64,000 bases of DNA from Hyphomicrobiales bacterium. GTDB lineage: Bacteria; Pseudomonadota; Alphaproteobacteria; Rhizobiales; Rhizobiaceae. The stretch spans positions 62,001-126,000 of the forward strand of contig UCHD01000010.1 in the NCBI GenBank assembly GCA_900472175.1. The letters are read 5' to 3'. Made by a program: the position numbers and the translations under genes. Below the pieces are notes generated by a model. The model saw only the letters and a program-made list of their open reading frames with translations. It was not told the origin of the DNA and searched no databases. Within the stretch, counting starts at the first letter, position 1. The number at the start of each line of letters is the position of its first letter. Below, in pieces: positions 43,386 to 52,444 of the stretch.

Positions 43386-44069
43386 ATGTTGCCAAGAATT
43401 GCCGTTGTTGAAGACGAAGAGGCGCTGAGCGTCCTCCTCCGATACAATCTCGAGGCCGAAGGGTTCGAAGTCGACACGATCAACCGTGGCGACGAGGCGG
43501 AAATGCGCCTGCAGGAACGCCTTCCCGATCTCCTGATCCTCGATTGGATGCTGCCGGGCGTTTCCGGCATCGAACTGTGCCGCCGCCTGCGCCAGCGCCC
43601 GGAAACGGAACGCCTGCCGATCATCATGTTGACGGCACGAGGCGAAGAGAGCGAGCGTGTTCGCGGCCTTGCTACCGGCGCTGACGATTACGTCGTCAAG
43701 CCGTTCTCGACGCCGGAACTGATGGCGCGCGTCAAGGCGATGTTACGCCGGGCCAAGCCTGAAGTGCTGTCAACGCTGCTGAAATGCGGCGATATCGAAC
43801 TCGATCGCGAAACCCATCGCGTCCATCGCAAGACCCGCGAAGTTCGTCTTGGACCGACCGAGTTTCGCCTGCTGGAATTCTTCATGGCCTCGCCCGGTCG
43901 CGTCTTTTCGCGCTCGCAGCTTCTGGATGGTGTCTGGGGGCATGACATCTATGTCGACGAACGCACGGTGGACGTCCATGTCGGCCGCCTGCGCAAGGCG
44001 TTGAATTTTTCCAACATGCTGGACGTGATCCGCACGGTGCGCGGCGCGGGTTACTCGCTGGAGAGCTGA
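43386..44069 (+). CDS. phoB: Phosphate regulon response regulator
   Basis: A 227-residue OmpR/PhoB-type regulator. The receiver domain shows VVEDEEALS (acidic pocket), LILDWMLPGVSG (phospho-acceptor Asp), MLTARGEE and DDYVVKPFS (Lys). The C-terminal winged helix contains GPTEFRLLEFFMASPGRVF and ERTVDVHVGRLRKAL. It binds PHO boxes such as the one before pstS. AAGGAG lies about 12 bases before the ATG. It is the last gene of the cluster and ends at a terminator. Confidence 0.96.
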   Translation: MLPRIAVVEDEEALSVLLRYNLEAEGFEVDTINRGDEAEMRLQERLPDLLILDWMLPGVSGIELCRRLRQRPETERLPIIMLTARGEESERVRGLATGADDYVVKPFSTPELMARVKAMLRRAKPEVLSTLLKCGDIELDRETHRVHRKTREVRLGPTEFRLLEFFMASPGRVFSRSQLLDGVWGHDIYVDERTVDVHVGRLRKALNFSNMLDVIRTVRGAGYSLES

Positions 44070-44093
44070 GTTTTCTATATTGCTTAGATAAGG

Positions 44094-44120
44094 AAAAAGG
44101 GGCCAGTTTGGCCCCTTTTT
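44094..44120. terminator. Bidirectional intrinsic terminator, phoB / gcrA
   Basis: AAAAAGGGGCC and GGCCCCTTTTT form an 11-bp stem with an AGTTT loop. With A and T runs on the two sides it can stop transcription from both convergent genes. Confidence 0.9.
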
Positions 44121-44138
44121 CATGAACTGTATTTCGCC

Positions 44139-44669
44139 TTAGCGTGCCCGGCGGCGTTCGCCGGATGGCTGGTAGGCCAGCTTGGCGTGGAACGTGCAGT
44201 AAGGCGAAGTGTCCGGGGAGTCATTGCCGCAGAAGTGGAACTCGTCCTTCATCGGATCGCCGATCGGCCACTTGCAGGTGCGGTCGGTAAGCTCGGTCAG
44301 CACCAGGCGGCGCGACATCGGAATAACAACGTTGTTGCCGGCCGGTGCTGCGTCCTGATCTTCGATCGCGCCGATTTCGACCTCTTCCTTCATGACGGTT
44401 GCACCTGCGGTCCGCGTCACTGTGCGGGTCGCCATGCGCGGTGCTGTGTAGTTCGGGGCGCGCGGTGCAGCGGGGGCAGGGCGCTTGGCGCGGACCGTCG
44501 AGGCGGTGCTGCCGCCGGCCTTTGCGCGGCCGGGCAGGCAGAGACGATGAACCTTGCCGATGACGGCATTGCGGCTGACGCCACCGAGCTGTGCAGCGAT
44601 CTGGCTCGCGCTCAAGCCTTCGGCCCACAATTTCTTGAGTTTCTCGACCCGCTCGTCAGTCCAGTTCAT
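44139..44669 (-). CDS. gcrA: Cell-cycle regulator GcrA
   Basis: A 176-residue protein that, in Caulobacter and relatives, binds methylated GAnTC sites and sigma-70 to activate cell-cycle genes. The N-terminal HTH is MNWTDERVEKLKKLWAEGLS with NAVIGKVHRLCLPGRA; the C-terminal sigma-interaction region is DRTCKWPIGDP and FCGNDSPDTSPYC. The start at 44669 was chosen because MNWTDERV is the fixed start of the family; the frame runs 15 codons further upstream. A CtrA-like half-site pair lies about 120 bases upstream. Confidence 0.93.
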   Translation of the reverse strand: MNWTDERVEKLKKLWAEGLSASQIAAQLGGVSRNAVIGKVHRLCLPGRAKAGGSTASTVRAKRPAPAAPRAPNYTAPRMATRTVTRTAGATVMKEEVEIGAIEDQDAAPAGNNVVIPMSRRLVLTELTDRTCKWPIGDPMKDEFHFCGNDSPDTSPYCTFHAKLAYQPSGERRRAR

Positions 44670-44786
44670 GGTCTTGTCTCCATTCCCAGCGTTGGTGATG
44701 GTCGAATCCTCCACCGAACCCCGGATGGCATCCGAGGTTGAAACGCGATAACACTTTTGGTGACTAGGTCCGCCGCATGCGTTCTA

Positions 44787-44801
44787 GTAATTATTTCTTA
44801 A
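44787..44801 (-). promoter_or_regulatory. Possible CtrA-binding site upstream of gcrA
   Basis: On the minus strand TTAAGAAATAATTAC matches the CtrA pattern TTAA-N7-TTAA with one mismatch. CtrA is known to control gcrA in Caulobacter. The pattern is short and AT-rich, so chance is possible. Confidence 0.35.
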
Positions 44802-44967
44802 CGTAGAGCCCGGCGGACTCTCTGACAAGAGTCCGGGGAATCCCACCGAATCGATTTCCGAGTTTTCCCCAACTTGCTTGCGATGCGTGGCATTTTTGCA
44901 AGGGTATCCGGCTAAAAAATTTGCGCCTTCTGTATACGCGTGAATTGCCGGAAATCATGGGCTTTTG

Positions 44968-44996
44968 TTGACATCGCACTGCGAAGTGAAGATAGT
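44968..44996 (+). promoter_or_regulatory. Likely sigma-70 promoter directed toward argD
   Basis: TTGACA, 17-base spacer, GATAGT. The expected start site falls close to the hairpin at 45002. Confidence 0.5.
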
Positions 44997-45001
44997 GCCC
45001 C

Positions 45002-45031
45002 TGCCGCCGCAAGGCGGCATTTTGATTTTTT
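45002..45031 (+). terminator. Terminator-like hairpin in the argD leader
   Basis: TGCCGCC GCAA GGCGGCA forms a 7-bp stem with a GNRA-type loop, followed by TTTTGATTTTTT. It precedes the argD start by about 70 bases, so it either ends an upstream short transcript or reduces read-through into argD. Confidence 0.6.
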
Positions 45032-45102
45032 ATGGGTTGGTCACAGCCTTGTCGATGATGCTGATTATACAATTGCCGTGATGGTTTAAGGAGACATGCG
45101 CC

Positions 45103-46302
45103 ATGGCCGATGCCACGCCGCTTTACGACACATATGCCCGCGCTCCGTTGCGGTTCGAGCGCGGCGAAGGCGTCTGGCTGATCGCCGAGGACGGCACCCG
45201 TTATCTGGATTTCGCCGCCGGTGTCGCGGTCAATTCGCTTGGCCATGCGCATCCGCATCTCGTGTCGGCGTTGAAAGAGCAGGCAGACAAGGTCTGGCAT
45301 CTGTCGAACCTCTATGAGGTTCCGGGCCAGGAAAGCCTCGGCCGCCGCCTGACCGAAGCGACGTTTGCAGACAAGGTGTTCTTTACCAATTCCGGCGCTG
45401 AAGCGCTCGAATGCGCGATCAAGACGGCGCGGCGCTATCATTTCGCCAAGGGCCAGCCCGAAAAGTTCCACGTCATCACCTTTGAAGGCGCGTTCCACGG
45501 CCGCACACTGGCGACCATCGCTGCCGGTGGGCAGGCGAAGTATCTGGAAGGTTTTGGCCCGAAGGCGCCGGGTTTCTATCAGGTGCCGTTTGGCGATATG
45601 GGCGCCTTGAAGGCTGCCATCAGCGAAGAGACCGCGGCGATCCTCATCGAGCCAATCCAGGGCGAGGGCGGTATCCGCACCGTTTCGAAGGAATTCCTGC
45701 AGGAACTGCGTGCGCTCTGCGACGAATACGGCCTGCTGCTTATCTTGGACGAAGTCCAGTCCGGCGTCGGCCGCACGGGAAAGCTGTTTGCCTATGAATG
45801 GTCCGGCATCGAGCCCGACATCATGGCCGTCGCCAAGGGCATCGGCGGCGGTTTCCCGCTGGGCGCCTGCCTTGCCACGGCAGAAGCCGCCTCCGGCATG
45901 GTCGCCGGCACCCATGGCTCGACGTATGGCGGCAATCCGCTGGCCATGGCCGTCGGCAATGCCGTGATGGATGTCATCATGGCCGACGATTTTCTCCAGC
46001 ACGTCCGCGATGTCTCGCTGGTCTTCCGTCAGGGGCTTGCCTCGCTCGCCGATCGTTTTCCCGATGTCATCGAGGAGGTCCGTGGCGAAGGCCTGATGCT
46101 CGGCATCAAGGCCAAGGTGCCGTCTGCCGATCTCCTGAAGGCCATTCGTGCCGAAAGACTGCTGGCGGTACCTGCGGGCGAAAACGTTATCCGCCTGCTG
46201 CCGCCGCTGGTGACGACGGCCGAGGAAGCCCGTGAAGGCCTGGCGCGTCTCGAGCGCGCGGCCGAACAGCTGACAGCGGAGCGACGACAGGCATCGGCCT
46301 GA
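45103..46302 (+). CDS. argD: Acetylornithine aminotransferase
   Basis: A 399-residue PLP enzyme of arginine synthesis that converts N-acetylglutamate semialdehyde to N-acetylornithine (and may act in lysine synthesis). The class III aminotransferase motif is [20 protein letters not shown], and the PLP lysine lies in [20 protein letters not shown] is nine bases before the ATG. It is followed after 46 bases by argF, so the two are probably one operon. Confidence 0.94.
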   Translation: MADATPLYDTYARAPLRFERGEGVWLIAEDGTRYLDFAAGVAVNSLGHAHPHLVSALKEQADKVWHLSNLYEVPGQESLGRRLTEATFADKVFFTNSGAEALECAIKTARRYHFAKGQPEKFHVITFEGAFHGRTLATIAAGGQAKYLEGFGPKAPGFYQVPFGDMGALKAAISEETAAILIEPIQGEGGIRTVSKEFLQELRALCDEYGLLLILDEVQSGVGRTGKLFAYEWSGIEPDIMAVAKGIGGGFPLGACLATAEAASGMVAGTHGSTYGGNPLAMAVGNAVMDVIMADDFLQHVRDVSLVFRQGLASLADRFPDVIEEVRGEGLMLGIKAKVPSADLLKAIRAERLLAVPAGENVIRLLPPLVTTAEEAREGLARLERAAEQLTAERRQASA

Positions 46303-46348
46303 ACGACGCTTCACTGACACGCTGAAAAAACACAGGACTTTGAATAGA

Positions 46349-47266
46349 ATGGCCGGTACCAGACACTTTCTCGATCTTTCTGCCATGACGACAACCGACC
46401 TCCGGTCGATCATCGAGGACGCCCGCGTCCGCAAGGCCGCCACCAAGGCCGGCACCGCTGAAAAGCCGCTGGCCGGCAAGATGCTGGCGATGATCTTCGA
46501 AAAGCCTTCGACGCGCACCCGCGTGTCCTTCGATGTCGGCATGCGCCAGCTCGGCGGCGAGACGCTGTTCCTGTCCGGCACCGAAATGCAGCTTGGCCGC
46601 GCCGAAACCATCGGCGATACCGCCAAGGTGCTGTCGCGTTATGTTGATGCGATCATGATCCGCACCACTGATCACAACCGGCTGCTGGAGCTGGCCGAGC
46701 ACGCCACCGTGCCTGTCATCAACGGCCTGACGGATGCGACGCATCCCTGCCAGATCATGGCCGACATCATGACGTTCGAGGAGCATGCAGGCCCGGTAAA
46801 GGGCAAGACGATTGCCTGGACCGGCGATGGCAACAACGTGCTGCACTCCTTCATCGAAGGCTCGGCGCAGTTCGGCTACCGGATGAACATGGCTGTGCCG
46901 CTGGGTTCCGAGCCTGACGACAAGATCCTCAACTGGGCCCGCAACAATGGTGGCGAGATCAAGCTCTACCATGATGCCGATCAGGCCGTGGACGGCGCCC
47001 ATTGCGTGGTTACCGACACTTGGGTTTCGATGAACCAGGAACATCGCGCCCGCGGCCACAATGTCTTCCAGCCCTTCCAGGTCAATGCCCAGCTGATGGC
47101 GAAGGCAGACAAGGATGCACTGTTCATGCACTGCCTGCCTGCCCATCGTGGCGAGGAAGTGACGGACGATGTCATCGATGGCAAGCAGTCGGTGGTGTTT
47201 GATGAAGCCGAGAACCGCCTGCACGCGCAAAAGTCTGTTCTCGCCTGGTGCCTTGGCGCTCTCTAG
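46349..47266 (+). CDS. argF: Ornithine carbamoyltransferase
   Basis: A 305-residue enzyme that makes citrulline from ornithine and carbamoyl phosphate. Carbamoyl-phosphate site [12 protein letters not shown], then HPCQIMAD, and the ornithine-side [12 protein letters not shown] with the catalytic Cys. The ATG at 46349 ([10 protein letters not shown]) was preferred over TTG 46340 because AGGA would be too close to the latter. It follows argD directly. Confidence 0.94.
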   Translation: MAGTRHFLDLSAMTTTDLRSIIEDARVRKAATKAGTAEKPLAGKMLAMIFEKPSTRTRVSFDVGMRQLGGETLFLSGTEMQLGRAETIGDTAKVLSRYVDAIMIRTTDHNRLLELAEHATVPVINGLTDATHPCQIMADIMTFEEHAGPVKGKTIAWTGDGNNVLHSFIEGSAQFGYRMNMAVPLGSEPDDKILNWARNNGGEIKLYHDADQAVDGAHCVVTDTWVSMNQEHRARGHNVFQPFQVNAQLMAKADKDALFMHCLPAHRGEEVTDDVIDGKQSVVFDEAENRLHAQKSVLAWCLGAL

Positions 47267-47536
47267 CCGTTTGCCCGGGATATTGAAAACCGGGCAGTGG
47301 CACACGATCTATGCATCAAGCTGATGGCCGGCAGGGGGCGTGTCCTCCTTTGCCGGTCGTTCGTATTCAAGAGTATCCATCCATCCGCGCCGCCGTCCTT
47401 CATGGAGGCGGCAGAGCGAACGGCCGTTTTTCCAGAAACGATCTGGACAAGACTGGCCTGTGCAGGATCAATAGAAGCATCGGACAGCGTCCCGGCCTTC
47501 ACGGCGGGCGGACGTCCGAGGGCTAGGAGCAGAGTG

Positions 47537-48526
47537 ATGACGGAAGCAAACGTAGGCCTTGGCCAGTTCGATTACGCCGGTGACGATCATGTCGTGCCGT
47601 TTCAGGTGGAGGGTCTTGATGTGCGCGGCCGTGCCGTTCAGCTCGGCCCGATGCTGGATGCGATCCTCGAGCGTCATAATTATCCGCTACCGGTTGCCCG
47701 TCTCGTCGCTGAAACGGTCGTGCTGACCGTGCTTCTCGGCACCTCGCTGAAATTCGAAGGCAAGCTGATCATCCAGACCAAGAGCAATGGTCCGGTCGAT
47801 CTGGTCGTCGCCGATTTTGCGACGCCGGACCGGGTGCGCGCCTATGCCCGCTACAATGAAGAGGCCTTGAAGATTGCCGAAGAGAACGGCCTGACCCAGC
47901 CGCAGCATCTGCTGGGCGAAGGCGTTCTGGCGTTCACGATCGATCAGGGTGCGCATATGCAGCGCTATCAGGGCATTGTGCCGCTCGACGGCGCCTCGCT
48001 GGAGGAAATCGCCGGCGTCTATTTCCGCCAGTCGGAACAGATCCCGACCAAGGTGCGCCTTGGCGTTGCCGAACTGCTCGACCGTGATGAAAACGGCAAG
48101 CCGCGCCATCGCTGGCGGGCTGGCGGCATGGTCGCGCAATTCCTGCCGGAGGCGCCGGATCGTATGCGCCAGGCGGATCTGCACGGTGGCGACGGCGATG
48201 ACGGCAACGGCGCTATTGCCGTCGATGATTTGTGGGATGAAGCCAGCATCATGGTCCAGACCATCGATGCCGACGAACTGACCGATCCGACCGTCGGCAC
48301 CGAGCGTCTGCTCTACCGGCTGTTCCACGAGCGCGGCGTCAAGGTCTATCCGCCCCAGGCGGTCTATGACAAGTGCAGCTGTTCGCGCGAGAAATTGCGC
48401 GATGTGCTGGCAAGCCTCAGCCAGGACGATATCGATCACGCGGCTGAAGACGGACTGGTTTCGGTCACCTGCGAGTTCTGCTCGACGACCTACCGGTTTG
48501 AAGCGACGGAAGTGAAGCCGCAGTAA
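47537..48526 (+). CDS. hslO: Hsp33 redox-regulated chaperone
   Basis: A 329-residue holdase activated by oxidation and unfolding. The C-terminal zinc centre is C-S-C (DKCSCSREKL) and C-E-F-C (VTCEFCSTTY), the CxC...CxxC set that forms disulfides under hypochlorite or peroxide stress. The start at 47537 (MTEANVGLGQFDYA) has GGAGCAGAG before it; the frame is open for a further 80 codons upstream, a stretch that does not match the family. It follows argF after 270 bases. Confidence 0.93.
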   Translation: MTEANVGLGQFDYAGDDHVVPFQVEGLDVRGRAVQLGPMLDAILERHNYPLPVARLVAETVVLTVLLGTSLKFEGKLIIQTKSNGPVDLVVADFATPDRVRAYARYNEEALKIAEENGLTQPQHLLGEGVLAFTIDQGAHMQRYQGIVPLDGASLEEIAGVYFRQSEQIPTKVRLGVAELLDRDENGKPRHRWRAGGMVAQFLPEAPDRMRQADLHGGDGDDGNGAIAVDDLWDEASIMVQTIDADELTDPTVGTERLLYRLFHERGVKVYPPQAVYDKCSCSREKLRDVLASLSQDDIDHAAEDGLVSVTCEFCSTTYRFEATEVKPQ

Positions 48527-48536
48527 AAAGCTGCGG
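48518..48536. terminator. Short hairpin between hslO and apaG
   Basis: CCGCAG and CTGCGG pair around TAAAAAG, overlapping the hslO stop codon. It lies between convergent genes, but lacks a long T-run, so a terminator role is only probable. Confidence 0.4.
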
Positions 48537-48539
48537 TCT

Positions 48540-48932
48540 TCAGTTCAGCGTGCGGTTCTGCCCGGGCGAGTCCAGCGAGAAGGCGGGGATGTCGACGGTG
48601 AAGGTATCGCCGTGCGTGGTTTCCATCGAATAGTGGCCGAACATCACCCCTGATGGGGTATCGAGCGGGCAGCCGGATGAATATTCATAGGTATCGCCGG
48701 GATTGAGAACCGGCTGCTCGCCAATCACGCCCGGGCCGTTGACTTCATCAACCTGGCCGTTTTCGTCGGTGATATGCCAGTAGCGCGTCATCAGCCGCAC
48801 GGTCTCGTCGGAGAGGTTCGAAATCAGGATCCGGTAACCCCAGACATAGCGGCTGTCATCCGGATCGGATTGCTCCTCCAGATAATAAGGCTCGACGGTC
48901 ACCTCGATGTCGCGTGTCAGCGCGCGGTACAT
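48540..48932 (-). CDS. apaG: ApaG domain protein
   Basis: A 130-residue protein with the fibronectin III-like ApaG fold ([24 protein letters not shown]-like [31 protein letters not shown]). Linked by mutant work in enterobacteria to cobalt/magnesium handling; its biochemical role is unclear. The ATG at 48932 has AAGGG seven bases upstream. The TTG two codons earlier is less likely. Confidence 0.92.
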   Translation of the reverse strand: MYRALTRDIEVTVEPYYLEEQSDPDDSRYVWGYRILISNLSDETVRLMTRYWHITDENGQVDEVNGPGVIGEQPVLNPGDTYEYSSGCPLDTPSGVMFGHYSMETTHGDTFTVDIPAFSLDSPGQNRTLN

Positions 48933-49027
48933 ATGCAAACCCTTTTCAAGTCCATAGGCGATATTCTACAGCAAGATGGTTTCGTCAAGAATAACGCGCA
49001 GGGTAAACTGTCAGGATAGGGCACAGC

Positions 49028-49648
49028 ATGCTGGACGGTCACTTTAGGAGGCGGCTCGATCCTTGGCTGGATCGCGCAGGTAGCGCTTTGGCTGCTCGGG
49101 GTATCACTGCGAATACCGTCACGATCACCGGATTTCTGATCGGCCTGGCCGCCGCGGTCGCCATCGTTCTCGATTCCTATGTCTGGGCTTTCATTCTGAT
49201 CGGGATCAGCCGCATCTGCGATGGTCTGGATGGGGCCGTGGCACGGGCGACGGAGAAGACGGACTTCGGCGGCTTTCTCGATATTGTCCTCGACTTCGCC
49301 TTCTACGGCCTCATCCCGTTCGCCTTCATCCTTGCCGATCCTTATGAGAACGGCATTGCCGGCGGGCTTCTGCTCCTGTCATTCTATGTCAACGGCGCCA
49401 GCTTCCTTGCCTTTTCCATCATGGCCGAAAAACAAGGGCTGTCGACGGACGCGCGCGGTGCCAAGTCGCTCTACTTCACCACGGGGCTTGCCGAGGCGAC
49501 CGAAACGATCGCGGTCTTCCTGGCCTTTTGCCTGCTCCCGCAATGGTTTTCCGAGATTGCGGTGATCTTCGCGCTCGTCTGTTTCTATACGGCGCTTTCG
49601 CGCATCGTACTGGCGCGGGCGAGCTTCAAAAGAGAAAGCCAGGCATAG
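49028..49648 (+). CDS. CDP-alcohol phosphatidyltransferase family membrane enzyme
   Basis: A 206-residue integral membrane protein with the family motif RICDGLDGAVARATEKTDFG followed by GFLDIVLD, which binds CDP-alcohol and metal. About five to six membrane helices are visible. It transfers a phospho-alcohol group in lipid synthesis; which alcohol cannot be read from the sequence, so pgsA or pssA should not be assigned. It ends at a strong bidirectional terminator shared with metZ. Confidence 0.85.
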   Translation: MLDGHFRRRLDPWLDRAGSALAARGITANTVTITGFLIGLAAAVAIVLDSYVWAFILIGISRICDGLDGAVARATEKTDFGGFLDIVLDFAFYGLIPFAFILADPYENGIAGGLLLLSFYVNGASFLAFSIMAEKQGLSTDARGAKSLYFTTGLAEATETIAVFLAFCLLPQWFSEIAVIFALVCFYTALSRIVLARASFKRESQA

Positions 49649-49650
49649 AA

Positions 49651-49680
49651 AAACGCCCGCATGGGGAGATGCGGGCGTTT
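49651..49680. terminator. Bidirectional intrinsic terminator
   Basis: AAACGCCCGCAT and ATGCGGGCGTTT form a perfect 12-bp stem with loop GGGGAG between the convergent lipid-enzyme gene and metZ. Confidence 0.9.
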
Positions 49681-49696
49681 CACAAAATCTAAAAAA

Positions 49697-50881
49697 TCAG
49701 GCCTGAACCGACTTCAGCGCGCGGGCGAAATCCTCGATCAGGTCTTCGCTGTCCTCGATCCCGGCCGAGAAGCGCACGGTGCCGGGCGAAATGCCGAGTT
49801 CCGCGCGGGCTTCATCGGAAAGGTTCTTGTGCGTCGTCGTCGCCGGATGGGTGATCAGGCTCTTGCTATCGCCGAGATTGTTGGAGATCAGCACGACATC
49901 CAGCGCGTTTTGCAATGCAAACGCAGCTTCCTTGCCGCCCTTCATCTCGAAGCAAACCAGCGTCGAGCCGCCCTTCATCTGCCGGGCGATGATATCGGCC
50001 TGCGGATGGTCCTTGCGGCCGGGATAGATCACCTTGGCGACTTGCTTCTGTTCGGCCAGGAAGTCGGCGAGGCGCGCGGCATTCTCGCTCTGCTGGCGCA
50101 CGCGCAGCGGCAGGGTTTCGATGCCCTTCAGCAGCGTCCAGGCATTGAACGGCGACAGAGCAGGCCCCGTGTGGCGGAAATAGTCCTGCAGGTGTTCGCT
50201 GATCCATTCCTTGTCGGAAAGGATCACGCCGCCGAGGCAACGGCCCTGGCCGTCGATATGCTTGGTGGCGGAGTAGACGACGATATGAGCGCCCAGTTCC
50301 AGCGGCTTCTGCAGCAGCGGCGTCGCAAAGACGTTGTCGACGATGACCTTGGCGCCGATCTGGTTGGCAATCTTGGCGACGCCAGCAATATCGACCACTT
50401 CCAGTGTCGGATTGGTCGGGCTTTCCAGGAAGAACACCTTGGTGTTCGGCCTGACGGCCTTTTCCCAGTTTTCAAGGAAACGGCCGTCGATCAGCGTGAA
50501 TTCGATGCCGTATTTCGGCGCTAGCGTTTCCACTACCCAGCGGCAGGAGCCGAACAGGGCGCGGGCTGCAACGATATGATCGCCGGCCTTCAGCTGGCAG
50601 AGAATGGCGGCGGAAACCGCAGCCATGCCCGATGCCGTGGCGCGCGCATCCTCGGCGCCTTCCAGCGCGCACATGCGTTGTTCGAACATGTCGTTGGTCG
50701 GGCTGCCATAACGGGCATAGATGAAGCCGTCCGTCTCGCCCTTGAAGCGCGCTTCAGCCGCTTCCGAGCTGTCATAGACGAAGCCCTGCGTCATGAAGAT
50801 GGCTTCGGAGGTTTCACCATGGTTTGAACGGGTCGTGCCGCCGTGAACGAGCTGGGTCGCGGGGCGCCAATTTTTGCTCAT
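49697..50881 (-). CDS. metZ: O-succinylhomoserine sulfhydrylase
   Basis: A 394-residue PLP enzyme of the Cys/Met metabolism family that makes homocysteine from O-succinylhomoserine (or O-acetylhomoserine) and sulfide. The PLP lysine is in VVYSATKHIDGQGRCLGG, and AARALFGSCRWVV and FLESPTNPTLEVVD are family blocks. Choice of metZ over metB or metY is supported by a SAM-II riboswitch in its leader, the usual arrangement in rhizobia. AGAGACG precedes the ATG. Confidence 0.92.
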   Translation of the reverse strand: MSKNWRPATQLVHGGTTRSNHGETSEAIFMTQGFVYDSSEAAEARFKGETDGFIYARYGSPTNDMFEQRMCALEGAEDARATASGMAAVSAAILCQLKAGDHIVAARALFGSCRWVVETLAPKYGIEFTLIDGRFLENWEKAVRPNTKVFFLESPTNPTLEVVDIAGVAKIANQIGAKVIVDNVFATPLLQKPLELGAHIVVYSATKHIDGQGRCLGGVILSDKEWISEHLQDYFRHTGPALSPFNAWTLLKGIETLPLRVRQQSENAARLADFLAEQKQVAKVIYPGRKDHPQADIIARQMKGGSTLVCFEMKGGKEAAFALQNALDVVLISNNLGDSKSLITHPATTTHKNLSDEARAELGISPGTVRFSAGIEDSEDLIEDFARALKSVQA

Positions 50882-50900
50882 CGATCGTCTCTTTCAACAC

Positions 50901-50933
50901 AAAAAAACCGGCCGCGAAAAAGCAAGCCGGTTT
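50901..50933 (-). terminator. Intrinsic terminator in the metZ leader
   Basis: Read on the minus strand, AAACCGGC pairs with GCCGGTTT (8 bp, 12-base loop) and is followed by TTTTT. An alternative pairing GCCGGGTTTGAAACCGGC uses the same left arm (50926-50943), so the two are mutually exclusive. It lies between the riboswitch and the metZ start. Confidence 0.65.
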
Positions 50934-50944
50934 CAAACCCGGCC

Positions 50945-50998
50945 TTTTTAGCTATTTGTTTAACGTGGCTGCAAGCCGACCGGCCAAATCACCACGGG
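50945..50998 (-). ncRNA. SAM-II riboswitch (metA motif) upstream of metZ
   Basis: On the minus strand the leader reads CGTGGTGATTTGG, then a short loop, CGGCTTGCAGCCACGTTAAA, an A-rich stretch and GCTAAA. This is the conserved SAM-II core: stem P1 pairs CGTGG with CCACG, and the 3' GCTAAA closes the pseudoknot. S-adenosylmethionine binding would switch off metZ. It is followed by an intrinsic terminator, so transcription attenuation is likely here in addition to the ribosome-access control known for this class. Confidence 0.9.
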
Positions 50999-51113
50999 AT
51001 AAGTCAGTATTTACTGATAAGGCGCGCTTGCGTCAATTCCCGTGAACAACAAGATATGTCACAGGGACAATTTGGGTTATGACGTGCCGGTTGCGGCAAA
51101 GAGGACGATGGAA

Positions 51114-52211
51114 ATGACCAGAGCCACAGGCATTCTAGCCGATCGCGCCATTGCTGCGCTGTTTGACGCGGGACGGCTCAAAAGCGAGGCGAAGCTCGAT
51201 GTCGACCAGATCCAGCCGGCCAGCCTCGATCTGCGCCTCGGGTCCAAGGCCTTTCGCGTCCGCGCCAGCTTCATGCCCGGCCCCGGTCATCTGGTGGCAG
51301 ACAAGCTCGACCGGCTGAAACTGCACGTCATCGATCTCTCCGAAGGCGCGGTTCTGGAAACCGGCTGCGTCTACATCGTTCCTTTGATGGAAAGTCTCGA
51401 CCTTTCGCCTGATATGTCCGCCTCGGCCAATCCGAAAAGCTCGACCGGCCGCCTCGATATCTTTACCCGCGTCATTACAGACCGGGCTCAGGAGTTCGAC
51501 AAGATCCCGGCCGGGTATTCCGGCCCGCTTTATCTGGAAATCAGCCCGCGCACGTTCCCGGTCATCGCCCGGCGCGGCTCGCGTCTGTCGCAGATCCGTT
51601 TCCGCATCGGCCATGCACTGCTCACCGAGACGGAGGTCATGGCGCTGCATGAAAGCGACGTTCTGGTCGCCAGCGACAAGCCGAATGTGTCGGGCGCCGG
51701 TATTGCACTGTCGATCGATCTCAAGGGCACCGGCGTCGATGGCCTGATCGGCTACCGCGGCAAGCATCACACCGCCGTCGTCGATGTCGACAAGAAGGCC
51801 GAGCACGGCATCTTCGATTTCTGGGAGCCGCTCTACAGCCGCGGCCGCGACGAATTGATCCTTGACCCCGACGAGTTCTATATCCTCGTTTCGCGTGAAG
51901 CTGTGCACGTGCCGCCGCTCTACGCCGCCGAAATGACGCCGTTCGATCCGCTAGTCGGCGAATTCCGCGTTCATTATGCCGGTTTCTTTGATCCGGGCTT
52001 TGGCCATGTTTCGGCCGGCGGCAAGGGCAGTCGCGCCGTGCTCGAGGTCCGCAGCCACGAAGTGCCGTTCATCCTCGAACACGGCCAGATCGTCGGCCGC
52101 CTGGTCTATGAACACATGATGGAGCGCCCCGAAGGCCTTTATGGCCTCGGCCTCGGATCCAACTACCAGGCGCAGGGCCTGAAACTCTCCAAGCATTTCC
52201 GCTCGGAATAA
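51114..52211 (+). CDS. dcd: dCTP deaminase, long two-domain form
   Basis: A 365-residue enzyme that deaminates dCTP to dUTP for thymidylate synthesis. Typical Dcd proteins have about 190 residues; this is the double-length form known in rhizobia, with two dUTPase-like domains. The first holds QIQPASLDLRLGSKAFRV and SANPKSSTGRLDIFTRVIT (nucleotide site); the second starts near residue 190 (YRGKHHTAVVDVD) and ends EHMMERPEGLYG. The ATG at 51114 (MTRATGILADRA) has GAGG nine bases before it; 51108 is also possible. It is divergent from metZ. Confidence 0.88.
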   Translation: MTRATGILADRAIAALFDAGRLKSEAKLDVDQIQPASLDLRLGSKAFRVRASFMPGPGHLVADKLDRLKLHVIDLSEGAVLETGCVYIVPLMESLDLSPDMSASANPKSSTGRLDIFTRVITDRAQEFDKIPAGYSGPLYLEISPRTFPVIARRGSRLSQIRFRIGHALLTETEVMALHESDVLVASDKPNVSGAGIALSIDLKGTGVDGLIGYRGKHHTAVVDVDKKAEHGIFDFWEPLYSRGRDELILDPDEFYILVSREAVHVPPLYAAEMTPFDPLVGEFRVHYAGFFDPGFGHVSAGGKGSRAVLEVRSHEVPFILEHGQIVGRLVYEHMMERPEGLYGLGLGSNYQAQGLKLSKHFRSE

Positions 52212-52279
52212 ATAGACGCCCGCAAAGCCGGCTGCCGCCTTGACAGGCGGCCGTGCTTGGTGGAAACCTCGGGCGCAAG

Positions 52280-52353
52280 GCGGGTATGATGTAGTGGTAG
52301 CTTGTCAGCTTCCCAAGCTGATCGTGCGGGTTCGATTCCCGCTACCCGCTCCA
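52280..52353 (+). tRNA. tRNA-Gly (anticodon CCC)
   Basis: A 74-base gene with encoded CCA. Acceptor strands GCGGGTA / TACCCGC, anticodon loop TTCCCAA within stem CAGCT..AGCTG region, T arm GGGTTCGATTCCC. The anticodon CCC reads GGG glycine codons. Confidence 0.95.
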
Positions 52354-52444
52354 CATTGTTTCTCAGGGCTTTGCGACCAATCCCACAGCTTCCTAGCTGA
52401 ACGTTTTTCAAGCGGTTTGCTTGCCATCGAAACGGCGGTTGCCA

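Larger units (their letters stand above)
44670..45102. other. Divergent intergenic region, gcrA / argD
   Basis: 433 bases. It contains a CtrA-like site (44787-44801), a TTGACA-17-GATAGT promoter (44968-44996) and a terminator-like hairpin (45002-45031). No coding frame is supported. Confidence 0.5.

Noticed and set aside
44791..46626. 611-codon minus-strand frame over argD
   Set aside because: Antisense shadow of argD and the start of argF; Arg/Gly-rich with no recognisable domain.
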